The position numbers were made by a program, and so were the translations under genes. DNA of 64,000 bases from Prevotella sp. (GTDB lineage Bacteria > Bacteroidota > Bacteroidia > Bacteroidales > Bacteroidaceae): the NCBI GenBank assembly GCA_017474925.1, contig JAFVGN010000015.1, forward strand, positions 40,699 to 104,698. The letters are read 5' to 3'. The notes under the pieces were generated by a model, which was not told the origin of the DNA, did not search any database, and was given only the letters and a program-made list of their open reading frames with translations. Shown piece after piece: positions 34,652-43,935 of the stretch. Every line of letters begins with the position of its first letter. Positions within the stretch are counted from its first letter, which is position 1.

Positions 34652-36292
34652 ATGGAGTTACATGAGATTAGAGAGAAACTGAAAGAGATGTACGGCGGTG
34701 AGAACAAGCCGATTACTGATGGTAATTATGACCAGTCGCTGGCCGTGAAGTGCATCAACGGAACCTTCGTCGGCAAAAAGGCGGAGAACATCATTTCCTA
34801 TAAAGGCATTCCGTTTGTAGGTCAGCAGCCCGTCGGCAACCTGCGCTGGAAAGCCCCGGTGGATGTTACGCCGAACGACGGCATCTATGAGGCCTACAAC
34901 TTTGCGAAGCTCTCCTGCCAGGATCTGTCGATTACCGACTATCAGGGTGAGGACTGCCTGTATCTGAATGTCTATAAGGCTGCGAGTAAGCAAGAGCAGA
35001 GTCAAGCATGCTTGAACTCTGCCGAGCGTGAGCAGTCTCGCCCGAAGGGCAAGGCCGACGATGCGGTTACCAAGAAGCCCGTCATGGTGTGGATCCACGG
35101 TGGCGCTTTCATGGCAGGCGGAACGGGATTACCTCTGTTTGACTGCACCGAACTCGTCAAGGAGAATCCCGATGTCATCTACGTGACCGTCCCCTACAGA
35201 CTCGGAGTCTTAGGCTTCCTCCATCTGTCACATCTGGCTGATGGCAAGGACTATCCCGACGCACAGAACCTGGGACTGTTGGATCAGAAGATGGCCCTGA
35301 AGTGGGTGCACGAGAACATCGCGGCCTTTGGAGGCGATCCCGACAACGTGACCATCTGGGGAGAGTCGGCCGGTGCCGGCAGCGTCACCATGCAACCATT
35401 GATCAAAGGTTCGCAGCAGTATTTCCAGAAGGTCATCGCCCAGAGTGGCGCCCCCTCACAGACGAATTCTGTGGAAGAGAGCATCTCCACCACGAATGAT
35501 CTGATGGAGGCCCTCAGCTGCAAGATCGTAGCCGACCTGATGAAAGTCGATGCCCGCACGCTGATTGATACAGCCGCCGCCACCGTCGCATTACGCATCT
35601 TCCCCGTCAGAGACGGCAACATCCTGCCTTTCGACCCGTGGGAGGCTTACGAAAACGGCATTGCAAAGGATATCGTGTTCCTGCAGGGCTGCAACAAGGA
35701 TGAGATGAATTGCTTCGTGGCTGACTGGACGGTAGAAGGATTCAAAGCGTGGGCTGCTGACCGCAAGACAAAGAAATATGCCCATCTGCTCACGGATTCG
35801 GAGAGAGCGAAGATTGAGTCGTTCTGCAAGGAAGGAGCGGTAGAAGACTGGGATCCCGACAGTCGTCTGTTCGGCCACAGCTGGTTTATCGAGGGCGCCA
35901 TCAAAATGTCGGAGAGCCAGACCAAGGGCGGTGGCAAGTCCTATACCTATTATTATAGAGTAGAGTCTTCAGACCCTATCCGGAAGAGTGCACATTTCGA
36001 AGAGGTTCCCATCGTGTTCGCTCATCCGGAAATGATCGAGGGTCGCCAGTATGACGCCACCTTCATGAATACCATGCGTAAGATGTGGACCCAGTTTGCC
36101 AAAACCGGCAACCCGTCGCTCAGCGCGGATATTTCTCCCGACGGCAAGGCGAAGGAATGGCCCCTCTACGACCTGGACAACAAGCAGGTGATGGTACTCG
36201 ACGAGTTCAACATCCACCCCGCCAAGGAGTCCGAAGTAAAGATAGTGGATTGGGAGAGGTCCTATTTCCTTACCAAGTATTATATGCTTTAA
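34652..36292 (+). CDS. Type-B carboxylesterase/lipase family protein with in-frame repeat insertion
   Basis: A 546-residue cytosolic alpha/beta hydrolase without signal peptide. Oxyanion segment VMVWIHGGAF, nucleophile elbow TIWGESAGAGS and a catalytic-His region HFEEVPIVFAHPE are intact. Residues about 111-135 (from AASKQEQSQACLN to RPKGKA) are absent from the neighbouring paralog at 36309 and are encoded by a relative of the palindromic repeat found at the frdB 3' end. The insertion lies on a loop before the oxyanion strand, so activity may survive. Cocaine-esterase, para-nitrobenzyl-esterase and feruloyl-esterase-like enzymes share this fold; the substrate is unknown. Confidence 0.92.
   Translation: MELHEIREKLKEMYGGENKPITDGNYDQSLAVKCINGTFVGKKAENIISYKGIPFVGQQPVGNLRWKAPVDVTPNDGIYEAYNFAKLSCQDLSITDYQGEDCLYLNVYKAASKQEQSQACLNSAEREQSRPKGKADDAVTKKPVMVWIHGGAFMAGGTGLPLFDCTELVKENPDVIYVTVPYRLGVLGFLHLSHLADGKDYPDAQNLGLLDQKMALKWVHENIAAFGGDPDNVTIWGESAGAGSVTMQPLIKGSQQYFQKVIAQSGAPSQTNSVEESISTTNDLMEALSCKIVADLMKVDARTLIDTAAATVALRIFPVRDGNILPFDPWEAYENGIAKDIVFLQGCNKDEMNCFVADWTVEGFKAWAADRKTKKYAHLLTDSERAKIESFCKEGAVEDWDPDSRLFGHSWFIEGAIKMSESQTKGGGKSYTYYYRVESSDPIRKSAHFEEVPIVFAHPEMIEGRQYDATFMNTMRKMWTQFAKTGNPSLSADISPDGKAKEWPLYDLDNKQVMVLDEFNIHPAKESEVKIVDWERSYFLTKYYML
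34982..35056 (+). repeat. Palindromic dispersed element inside the carboxylesterase (diverged copy C)
   Basis: About 75 bp in frame within the esterase. At its core GCAGAGT and ACTCTGC arms flank the perfect palindrome CAAGCATGCTTG. Aligned by eye with the reverse complement of 20930-21000, long blocks agree: AGAGCAGAG, CAAGC, TGCTTG and TGCCGAGCGT, in the same order and spacing. Its length is a multiple of three, so the reading frame is kept. Confidence 0.7.
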
Positions 36293-36308
36293 ATGATGAA
36301 ATTGTAAT

Positions 36309-37892
36309 ATGGAGCAGAACGGTAAAAATCAGAAGATTATCGACGGCAATTATAATAAGTCTTTGGCCGTCAAATGTAACAACGGTACCTTCGTCGGCAA
36401 GAAGACTGACGAACTGATTATCTGGAAGGGCATCCCCTACGCAACTCAGCCGGTGGGGAAGCTTCGTTGGCAGAAGGCACTTCCTGCTGTAGACGATGAC
36501 GGCGTGTACGACGCTACAAAGCCCGGCCACGTTCCTATCGGGCCCCTGAACGACTCGAATGGAACGGCGGAGTTCGGCGAGGACTGCCTGGTGCTGAACA
36601 TTTATTGCAATACCAGTTGCACGGACACTAAGAAACCGGTTATGGTGTGGATTCACGGCGGCGGATTCTGCGCCGAATCCCAAGCGCAGCCTCTCTACGA
36701 CCTTAGTAACATCTCCAAACAGTACCCCGACATCCTGTTCGTGTCCATCGACTATCGGCTCGGCTTCATGGGATTCATGAACTTCGAGCGGGTTCCGGGC
36801 GGAGAGAACTTCAAGGAGGCAGGCAACCTGGGCCTGCTTGACCAGCTTGAGGCACTCAGGTGGATACAGAAAAACATCGCTGGGTTCGGCGGCAATCCGG
36901 ACAACGTGACCATTTTCGGCGAGTCGGCAGGTTCGGCAAGCGTCACGTTCCTCCCGCTCATCGACGGAAGCGAGGGGCTCTTCAAGAAATGCATTGCACA
37001 GAGCGCTAATATCGCCTACTGCGACACCATGGAGCACGGCATCCACGTAACCCAGAACTTCCTGACCGCAACGGGCTGCCAGACCATGGATCAGCTGATG
37101 GAACTCACCACTGAGCAGCTTGTAGAAGCCTATCAGGCGGCATACGCCATTGACAAGAACAGCCTTCTCGGAGGTGCCAACTTCCCGCTTCTGGACGGCG
37201 TCACGCTGCCTGAGGACCGAGCCGTCATGTACGGGATGTGGGGAGACGAGAAGAGGGCCAAGATTGATTTGATGATTGGGTCTAACCAGGACGAAATCAG
37301 GTACTTCGTTCCGCTCGAGGGCGGTGAAGAAGGCTTCTTAAATACACTGAGGTGGATTGCGAAGAGGGATCGCCCGCAGCTCAACGACCAGGAGAAGGCT
37401 ATGTACGACGAGTTCATGGCCACGCTCGCAAACGAAAGCGAGGGGAGCAGGCTGGAGCAATACTGCAACGACATCAACTTCCGTGCAGGTAATACCAATA
37501 TGGCCATCAGGCACGCTGCCGCCGGCGGCAATACCTACATGTACTTCGTCAAGAAGCCGGTGACAACCCCTCAGCTTGGCGCGGTACACGCGTGCGAGCT
37601 TCCTTACCTGTTCGACCATAGCATACCGGACCCGATGGGGAGCGGAGAGATTGTCTCGAAGGAAGACTGCGAGTTCCGCCACGTCGTGAAGGAGATGTGG
37701 ACCAATTTCGCACGGACGGGCAACCCCTCCACCGACAAATACGAGTGGAAGAAGTTCTCGGGTGACGACCGCCAGACGATGGTCTTCGACGATGTCATTG
37801 GCATGCAGAAGGATCTGTTCGGAAGACGTGAGGACCTGATGATGTCCTGGGCGGAGCGCCTTGGGAACGGGTCGTCCAAGAGGGTATGCTAA
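36309..37892 (+). CDS. Type-B carboxylesterase family protein
   Basis: A 527-residue cytosolic paralog of the preceding esterase, 16 nt downstream. Motifs present: VMVWIHGGGF, TIFGESAGSAS (nucleophile Ser) and VHACELPYLFDH (catalytic His region). Codon use is more GC-rich than in flanking Bacteroidales genes, which fits acquisition from another gut lineage; this is an impression, not a calculation. It lacks the repeat-derived insertion of its neighbour. Both probably hydrolyse esters of imported plant or xenobiotic compounds. Confidence 0.92.
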   Translation: MEQNGKNQKIIDGNYNKSLAVKCNNGTFVGKKTDELIIWKGIPYATQPVGKLRWQKALPAVDDDGVYDATKPGHVPIGPLNDSNGTAEFGEDCLVLNIYCNTSCTDTKKPVMVWIHGGGFCAESQAQPLYDLSNISKQYPDILFVSIDYRLGFMGFMNFERVPGGENFKEAGNLGLLDQLEALRWIQKNIAGFGGNPDNVTIFGESAGSASVTFLPLIDGSEGLFKKCIAQSANIAYCDTMEHGIHVTQNFLTATGCQTMDQLMELTTEQLVEAYQAAYAIDKNSLLGGANFPLLDGVTLPEDRAVMYGMWGDEKRAKIDLMIGSNQDEIRYFVPLEGGEEGFLNTLRWIAKRDRPQLNDQEKAMYDEFMATLANESEGSRLEQYCNDINFRAGNTNMAIRHAAAGGNTYMYFVKKPVTTPQLGAVHACELPYLFDHSIPDPMGSGEIVSKEDCEFRHVVKEMWTNFARTGNPSTDKYEWKKFSGDDRQTMVFDDVIGMQKDLFGRREDLMMSWAERLGNGSSKRVC

Positions 37893-37943
37893 CACGGGCG
37901 AGTAATTTGTTTCAAAACATGTGAAATTAAAATATATAATAAA

Positions 37944-39296
37944 ATGGTACAAGATTTATACATTTTGATGATTACAGCTGCTGTAGTCAGTATTCTGTTT
38001 AAGTTGTTAAAGCAGCCAGTGGTACTGGGTTATATCGTTGCAGGTGTCTTGGTTGGTCCGTATCTGTTTGGCGAGACCTTTGTGAATGCGGACAATGTGA
38101 AGGCATGGGGCGACATCGGCGTACTGTTTGTGCTGTTTTGTATTGGTTTGGAGTTCCGCCTCAAGAATCTCATCAGCAGTGGCAAAGTGGCAGCCGTAGG
38201 CGCATTGACAATCATTGTGGGCATGATGCTCTTAGGCTACCTTGTGGGTTGGGATGCTAAATTTGACATGATCAACTCCCTGTTTCTGGCGGGCATGCTT
38301 TGTATGTCGAGCACCACTATCGTAATGAAGGCCATTGACGAGGCAGGTTTGAGTAAGGAGCGTTTCGTCAAGGGAGCGACCAGCATCCTCATCGTGGAGG
38401 ACGTGGTGGCTGTGGTGCTGATGGTCTTGCTCTCCAGTATAGCCATCCGCCATCAGTTCGAGGGTGCCGAGTTGGTCAGTAAGGTCTTCGATCTGGCCAT
38501 TACCCTCGCGGCATGGTTCATCTGCGGAATACTGATTATCCCGACACTGATACGCAAATTGAAAAAACATTTGAATGACGAGACGCTTATCATCCTCGCC
38601 TTGGGTCTGTGCTTGGGTATGGTGCTGACGGCAGAGGAAGCAGGGTTCAGCAGTGCACTCGGTGCTTTCGTGATGGGATCTATCCTTGCCGAGACAGTGG
38701 AGTCGCATCGTATCGAAAAACTGATGACACCGCTGAAGAATGTCTTTGCAGCTATCTTCTTCATCTCTGTGGGTATGATGATTGATCCGGCTTCATTGGC
38801 GGAATACTGGGTGAGCATCGTCTATGTCAGCCTGGTCATTATCATCGGAATGATACTCTTTGGCACCTTGGGTTGCTGGTGGGGCGGTCAGACGATGCGC
38901 GACTCCATGCTGACCAGTTTCTCGTTTGTGCAGATTGGCGAGTTCTCATTCATCATCGCTGGATTGGGTACAAGTCTGGGGGTTCTCAATGCCATCATCT
39001 ACCCCATCATCGTGGCAGCCAGTGTGGTGACCACCTTCCTCACACCTTATATTATGAAGGCTGCTGTGCCATGCTACACGTTCCTATATAATCACGCTTC
39101 AGAGAGCATGCGTGCTAAGATCGACCAACGCGAGCAGCAAGTGGCAGAAGCAGAGGCGGATAAACCATCCGGCAACAAGAGTTCATTAGCAAACAAGGCG
39201 CGCCATGCAGTCAAGCATACCTTCTTCTTGAAGCATCTTGTCAATCTGTTTATCAAGAACATGAGTGCTCATGATGAAGAACATCCTGCTTCTTGA
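37944..39296 (+). CDS. Kef-type cation:proton antiporter (CPA2 family)
   Basis: A 450-residue protein with about twelve to thirteen membrane helices. Family features include VLGYIVAGVLVGPYLF near the start, ILIVEDVVAVVLMVLL in the middle with the buried acidic pair and SALGAFVMGSILAET. There is no TrkA-N (RCK) domain; the C-terminal 60 residues are hydrophilic and basic. It exchanges K+ or Na+ for H+ at the inner membrane. Kef systems often protect against electrophiles, which would suit a detoxification island, but this link is inferred. Confidence 0.93.
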   Translation: MVQDLYILMITAAVVSILFKLLKQPVVLGYIVAGVLVGPYLFGETFVNADNVKAWGDIGVLFVLFCIGLEFRLKNLISSGKVAAVGALTIIVGMMLLGYLVGWDAKFDMINSLFLAGMLCMSSTTIVMKAIDEAGLSKERFVKGATSILIVEDVVAVVLMVLLSSIAIRHQFEGAELVSKVFDLAITLAAWFICGILIIPTLIRKLKKHLNDETLIILALGLCLGMVLTAEEAGFSSALGAFVMGSILAETVESHRIEKLMTPLKNVFAAIFFISVGMMIDPASLAEYWVSIVYVSLVIIIGMILFGTLGCWWGGQTMRDSMLTSFSFVQIGEFSFIIAGLGTSLGVLNAIIYPIIVAASVVTTFLTPYIMKAAVPCYTFLYNHASESMRAKIDQREQQVAEAEADKPSGNKSSLANKARHAVKHTFFLKHLVNLFIKNMSAHDEEHPAS

Positions 39297-39322
39297 CGAT
39301 TATGTATAAGCAGCTCATGGGT

Positions 39323-39356
39323 CGTGATTCTTTTTGGGGAGAAATTGCTAACTTTG
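39323..39356 (+). promoter_or_regulatory. Conserved promoter block upstream of amidohydrolase 1
   Basis: Begins CGTGATTCTTTTTGGGGAGA and ends TAACTTTG (39349-39356). The same block with four or so changes lies at 45135-45168 before amidohydrolase 2, with identical spacing. A normal TTTG -33 element is lacking, suggesting an activator. Confidence 0.6.
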
Positions 39357-39388
39357 CATAATAACCAATAATAATAAAGAATAAAACT

Positions 39389-41065
39389 ATGCAACAAAAT
39401 TCTGTAAAGACCTGTGCTGACCTCGTGGTCTATGGTAAAATCTTCACTTCTGAAGACAATCAGATTGTAGATGCATTTGCCGTGAAAGACGGCAAGTATG
39501 TCTATGTAGGCGATAAGAAAGGTGCCGAAGCCTATATTGAAGCAGGCAAGACCGAAGTCGTGGACTACTCCGGCAAGGGACTTGTGATGCCCAGTTGCGG
39601 CAATGGTCACGCCCACTATTCGATAGGTGTAGCCCTGCCGATAGTCGGCACGGTCGCCCTGGGTAAAGATCCCGAGGCATTCCTGAAGGAAGTTGTTCCC
39701 GCTGCTGTCAAGAAGGCTCGCGAGACAGGGGCAACGTCGATCTTCGGCTTCGGTTGGAATTACATTACCTTCATGGAAAATATACCTACTCGCCAGCAGT
39801 TGGATGCCATTTGTAGTGATATTCCTATTTACTTTGCCGATGATGAAGGTCACAAGGGCTTGGCGAATACCCTTATGTTGGTCAATGCAGGTATCATGAA
39901 GGCAGACGGTACGGTGCTCAAGAAGGATAAGGATATCCGTGGCGGCGAGATTGTGATGGGTGAAGACGGAACACCTACCGGCTTCCTGAAAGAACAGGCC
40001 GGCACCTACACCCGTTCCTTCCTCGACACCGAGAAACTATATCCCGTTGATGTCGCCAAGATCGTCATCCCCCAGGTCCAGCAGCAGCTGTTGTCAGAGG
40101 GTTACACCATGTATATCGACGGTTGGGGCAACTATTTCTTCAATGACAATTTCTTCAAGGCTGCCCAGCAGTTGGATCAGGCCGGCAAGATGAACTTCGT
40201 GCTGGGCTTGACCTACGAGATTGAGAGTTGGATGAATGTGGAGGAGGGACTGAAGAAATCCCTTGACGTTCAGCAGTATGCCACCACCCATGTCAAGACG
40301 AACTGGCTCAAACTCTTCATGGACGGTACGGTGGAAGGCGGTACAGGCTTCGTGGACCCGCTCTATCCCGACGGGCACCAGGGCCTCGCCAACTGGACGG
40401 AAGAGGAACTGACAGACATCACGCGCAAGACGAATGCCAATGGTATCTCCATGCATATCCACACGATGGGTAACAAGGCCGTTAATACCGTTGTCAGCGC
40501 ATACGTTAATGGTGGAAAGGATGAGATGCGCAACACGATGGTACACGTGCGTAACGTCAATCCAGAGGATTACAAGCGTATGGCCGACCATCACATGTGT
40601 GCCGTCTCAGGTATGCTCTGGCACCATTGCCCCTCTTTCGCTGCCGACTATATCCGTGAGCACGGATTGGCGCCCGTAGGGCAGGAAGCCAAGTCATATC
40701 CGATGAAGTCCTATTTCGACAACGGCATCAATATGACCTCTCACTCCGACTTCCCTGCAACGAGCGGCAGTCCCGACGATCCGTTCGGCATTATTGAGAT
40801 TGCTGTCACTGGTGTATTTGCCGGTGAGAACGGTAACCCATGGTGGCCCGAGGAACTTATCACCCGCGAGCAGGCCATCGAGTCCCTGACCATCAACGTC
40901 GCCAAGCAGATGCTCATTGAAGATGAGAGGGGCAGCATCAGCACGGGCAAATATGCTGATTTCCTCCTGGTGAATAAGGATGTGCTGTCGTGCCCGGTGA
41001 CAGAGATCCACGAAGCCAAGCCCGCAGCCACCTACTTCGAGGGAAAGAAGGTTTACTCTATGTAA
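39389..41065 (+). CDS. YtcJ-like amidohydrolase
   Basis: A 558-residue metal-dependent hydrolase of the amidohydrolase superfamily. The N-terminal metal ligands are in GNGHAHYS, further ligand His residues in MHIHTMG and the C-terminal Asp region in TSHSDFP; the beta-sandwich at both ends is as in YtcJ/imidazolonepropionase-like enzymes. No signal peptide. It probably cleaves an amide or cyclic amide of unknown nature. A paralog is at 45244, also preceded by the same promoter block. Confidence 0.92.
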   Translation: MQQNSVKTCADLVVYGKIFTSEDNQIVDAFAVKDGKYVYVGDKKGAEAYIEAGKTEVVDYSGKGLVMPSCGNGHAHYSIGVALPIVGTVALGKDPEAFLKEVVPAAVKKARETGATSIFGFGWNYITFMENIPTRQQLDAICSDIPIYFADDEGHKGLANTLMLVNAGIMKADGTVLKKDKDIRGGEIVMGEDGTPTGFLKEQAGTYTRSFLDTEKLYPVDVAKIVIPQVQQQLLSEGYTMYIDGWGNYFFNDNFFKAAQQLDQAGKMNFVLGLTYEIESWMNVEEGLKKSLDVQQYATTHVKTNWLKLFMDGTVEGGTGFVDPLYPDGHQGLANWTEEELTDITRKTNANGISMHIHTMGNKAVNTVVSAYVNGGKDEMRNTMVHVRNVNPEDYKRMADHHMCAVSGMLWHHCPSFAADYIREHGLAPVGQEAKSYPMKSYFDNGINMTSHSDFPATSGSPDDPFGIIEIAVTGVFAGENGNPWWPEELITREQAIESLTINVAKQMLIEDERGSISTGKYADFLLVNKDVLSCPVTEIHEAKPAATYFEGKKVYSM

Positions 41066-41101
41066 CTCTGGTTAAATTAATAAAGGATGAGATGAACGTC
41101 T

Positions 41102-41386
41102 TTGCAGGTGCTCGCGGAGCTGAGCGACCTTTCGGGAAGAGCATTCGACGCGACCTTCACGAAGACCATGCGCAAGCTCTGGGTGCAGTTCGCCAAGACC
41201 GGCAATCCGTCAATCAGTGCCGACATCTCGCCCGACGGCAAGGCGAAGGAGTGGCCGCTCTACGACTTAGAGAACAAGCAGGTAATGGTCCTCGACGAGT
41301 TCAACATCCACCCCGCCAAGGAGTCTGAGGTGAAGATCGTGGATTGGGAGAGAACCTACTTCCTGACCAAGTATTATATGCTTTGA
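41102..41386 (+). pseudogene. 3' fragment of a type-B carboxylesterase
   Basis: About 82 codons from FDATFTKTMRKLWVQFAKTG to TKYYML, stop. They closely match the last part of the esterase at 34652-36292, including the identical ending. No N-terminal portion or catalytic motif is present, and the frame starts without ATG. It is a truncated duplicate, probably left by recombination of the esterase island. Confidence 0.8.
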
Positions 41387-41410
41387 CGGGTTCAGGCAAT
41401 AACGAACCGA

Positions 41411-41443
41411 ATTGGGCTCGCATTTGATAGGTGCGGGCCCAAT
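41411..41443. terminator. Hairpin between esterase fragment and MATE gene
   Basis: ATTGGGC pairs with GCCCAAT and CGCA with TGCG. There is no T run on the plus strand, so termination is plausible but not certain. Confidence 0.45.
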
Positions 41444-41463
41444 AAAATATTCTCCAAAAGGAG

Positions 41464-41493
41464 TTGTTTTCTCAAATTCTATTTGTACCTTTG
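41464..41493 (+). promoter_or_regulatory. Promoter of the MATE transporter
   Basis: TTG, 19 nt, TACCTTTG, consensus match 32 nt before the ATG at 41525. It excludes the longer TTG start at 41483. Confidence 0.65.
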
Positions 41494-41524
41494 CAAAAAT
41501 TTTTTTGGTAGAGGAATACATACT

Positions 41525-42892
41525 ATGGCAAAAAAGATAAAAGACAAAGAAAGAGATAGTATAGACTTTGGCAAGTCGAAGATTGATCCACTGTTTAACA
41601 GCATTTTCTATCCTACGCTGCTGTCAATGGTGTTTGCCTCACTCTTTACGGTTGCCGACGGCATATTCGTCGGTCAGGGTGTAGGAAGCAATGCGTTGGC
41701 GGCTATCAATATTGTCTCGCCCTTGTTTTTGATAACGACGGGCATTTCGCTGATGTTCGGTGTGGGCGTGTCAGTTGTGGCAAGTATCCATCTGGCACAA
41801 AACAACAACAAAGCCGCTAATATCAATATCACCCAGGCCTTCGATGTAGCTACGCTGCTGATGGTCATCATTGCTATTGCTGTTTATTTCTTCCGCATAC
41901 CTTTCCTGCGACTTTTGGGAAGCAGCGATGTACTATTGCCATTATGTCAGGCCTATCTTCTCACCATTCTTCCTGGCTGTATTTGTATCGTCATCCAGCT
42001 GATTGGCACCTTCGTCATCCGTCTTGACGGCTCTCCAAAGTTTGCTGCTTCATTGGAAATCTTTCCTGGCCTGCTGAACATCTTTCTGGATTGGCTATTC
42101 GTATTTCCGATGCAGATGGGTATTGCGGGCAGCGGCATCGCATCGTCCATTAGCTGCGCTGCTGCGGCAGTAATGGTCCTCTGGTATATGTTCTTCCGTA
42201 CGCAGACCGTCAGGTTCTTCAGACTAAAGCTCAGTCTTACCAGTTTTTATCTGACAGCACGCAATGTCGGCTATATGGCCCGTAGTGGTTTTTCCTCTAT
42301 GCTGGGCGAACTGACCATGTCCATGATATTGCTTACCGGCAACTACGTCTTTATACGCGAGTTGGGCGAAGACGGCGTAGCAGCCTTCTGTGTAGCCTGC
42401 TATCTTTATCCTATCGTATTCATGGTCAACAATGCGGTTGCTCAGTCAGCCCAGCCTATCATCAGTTTCAATTATGGTGCAGGCAATCGCTACCGTGTGC
42501 GAAGAGCGTTCAGGGTTAGCTTCAGTACCGCAACCATCTGTGGCGTTTTGGCAACAACGTTTCTCACCTTGGGTGCCAAACCACTTGTCGGCCTTTTCCT
42601 GCAAGCAGGCACTAAAGCCTATGAGATTGCTTTAAATGGACTTCCTTGGTTCTCTTATTCTGCCATATTCTTTGCTATGAATGTTGCCATTATCGGATAT
42701 TATCAAGCCATCGAACAGAACACTAGAGCTACGTTATATATGCTGTTCCGAGGTCTGTTTTTCCTTGTACCGGCATTTATTCTGATGCCTATATTCATTT
42801 TTCCACAAGGCATGTGGCTCGCCGTTCCTGTTTCAGAATGCATGACACTGGGTATAATACTGTTAACAAATAAGGGCATCATTAGTCGTTAA
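41525..42892 (+). CDS. MATE family efflux transporter
   Basis: About 455 residues from the ATG at 41525. Twelve membrane helices in two MatE halves; the first has FASLFTVADGIFVGQGVGSN and the pattern NIVSPLFLI, typical of DinF/NorM-like Bacteroidetes MATE pumps. It exports cationic compounds using Na+ or H+ gradients. Located within the esterase/amidohydrolase island, it may expel products or toxic substrates. Confidence 0.93.
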   Translation: MAKKIKDKERDSIDFGKSKIDPLFNSIFYPTLLSMVFASLFTVADGIFVGQGVGSNALAAINIVSPLFLITTGISLMFGVGVSVVASIHLAQNNNKAANINITQAFDVATLLMVIIAIAVYFFRIPFLRLLGSSDVLLPLCQAYLLTILPGCICIVIQLIGTFVIRLDGSPKFAASLEIFPGLLNIFLDWLFVFPMQMGIAGSGIASSISCAAAAVMVLWYMFFRTQTVRFFRLKLSLTSFYLTARNVGYMARSGFSSMLGELTMSMILLTGNYVFIRELGEDGVAAFCVACYLYPIVFMVNNAVAQSAQPIISFNYGAGNRYRVRRAFRVSFSTATICGVLATTFLTLGAKPLVGLFLQAGTKAYEIALNGLPWFSYSAIFFAMNVAIIGYYQAIEQNTRATLYMLFRGLFFLVPAFILMPIFIFPQGMWLAVPVSECMTLGIILLTNKGIISR

Positions 42893-42966
42893 TTGGGTAT
42901 GGAGTTGAATGAAATATGCTTTAACAACTATATAAAAACAATTATTATTTAAAACCGATTAAAACT

Positions 42967-43920
42967 ATGAGTGAAAATAAAAAGAAAATTCAGGCCATTG
43001 ACTATTCCAAGAAGACTAACTGGTACCGGATTCCAGAAATCACCAAGGAATTCGACACGTTCTACATCTACTCGACAATGTATTTTGGAGTTGGTGAGAA
43101 CGATCCTGACTACGCTGCGCTCGACAACGCCGAGGTGTTGGGTAGCATATGGATTGAGCACGCCATTAAGTCGAGCGTATTCGAAGAATCCACAAACTTG
43201 TTTATCCCATTCTACCGCCAGAGCAGCATGAAACATGCGGCAGAAGTCTTTCAGAAGGACGGAAACATCGATGCAGCACTTATCGGCATACCCTACGGTG
43301 ACATAACCACCGCGCTCGACTACTACTTCGAGAACTACAACCAGGGACGCCCGTTCGTCATTGCAGGACACAGCCAGGGCTCTGCTATCCTCCGCCTCGT
43401 GCTGAAGGGCTACTTCAAGGATCATCCCGAATACTACAAGCGCATGGTGGCCGCATACGCTATAGGTTATTCCATCACCAAGGAAGACCTCGAGGCTAAC
43501 CCACACATGAAGTTTGCTACTGGCGAGAGTGATACGGGGGGCATCATTAGTTGGCATGCCGAGGGCCCCAAGAACGTGGAGGCGAACGTCCCGATTCCGA
43601 GCGTCATCATATCGAAGAATGGAATCGCCATCAACCCGCTGAACTGGAAGCTCGACGAAACGTATGCACCCGCTAGCGAGAACCTTGGCTCAATCGTAGG
43701 AGATGAGAAGACTGGTAAGACTGAAATTCGCGACATCGATGGTGATGCGCAGGTATGCATCGCCCGCGGCACAGTCGTGACGAACGCCAAAGCCATGCCC
43801 AATGAAATGGTAGAGCTCGCTGGACCGCAGTGCTACCATCAGGACGACTACTCCATCTTCTACAACAACATTAAGAACAACGTGGCGAAGCGCACCGCAG
43901 CTTACAAGGCGAACCGATAG
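42967..43920 (+). CDS. DUF3089-domain alpha/beta hydrolase-like protein
   Basis: A 317-residue protein without signal peptide. The nucleophile elbow FVIAGHSQGS (about residues 138-147) and surrounding IDAALIGIPYGDITTALDYY match DUF3089, a lipase-like alpha/beta hydrolase family seen in Bacteroidetes, Actinobacteria and Clostridia. It is likely an esterase acting with the others in the island. The C-terminal basic segment is short. The start ATG follows an AT-rich leader without a clear promoter, so it may share transcription with MATE. Confidence 0.85.
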   Translation: MSENKKKIQAIDYSKKTNWYRIPEITKEFDTFYIYSTMYFGVGENDPDYAALDNAEVLGSIWIEHAIKSSVFEESTNLFIPFYRQSSMKHAAEVFQKDGNIDAALIGIPYGDITTALDYYFENYNQGRPFVIAGHSQGSAILRLVLKGYFKDHPEYYKRMVAAYAIGYSITKEDLEANPHMKFATGESDTGGIISWHAEGPKNVEANVPIPSVIISKNGIAINPLNWKLDETYAPASENLGSIVGDEKTGKTEIRDIDGDAQVCIARGTVVTNAKAMPNEMVELAGPQCYHQDDYSIFYNNIKNNVAKRTAAYKANR

Positions 43921-43935
43921 CAGACTTAATCAATC

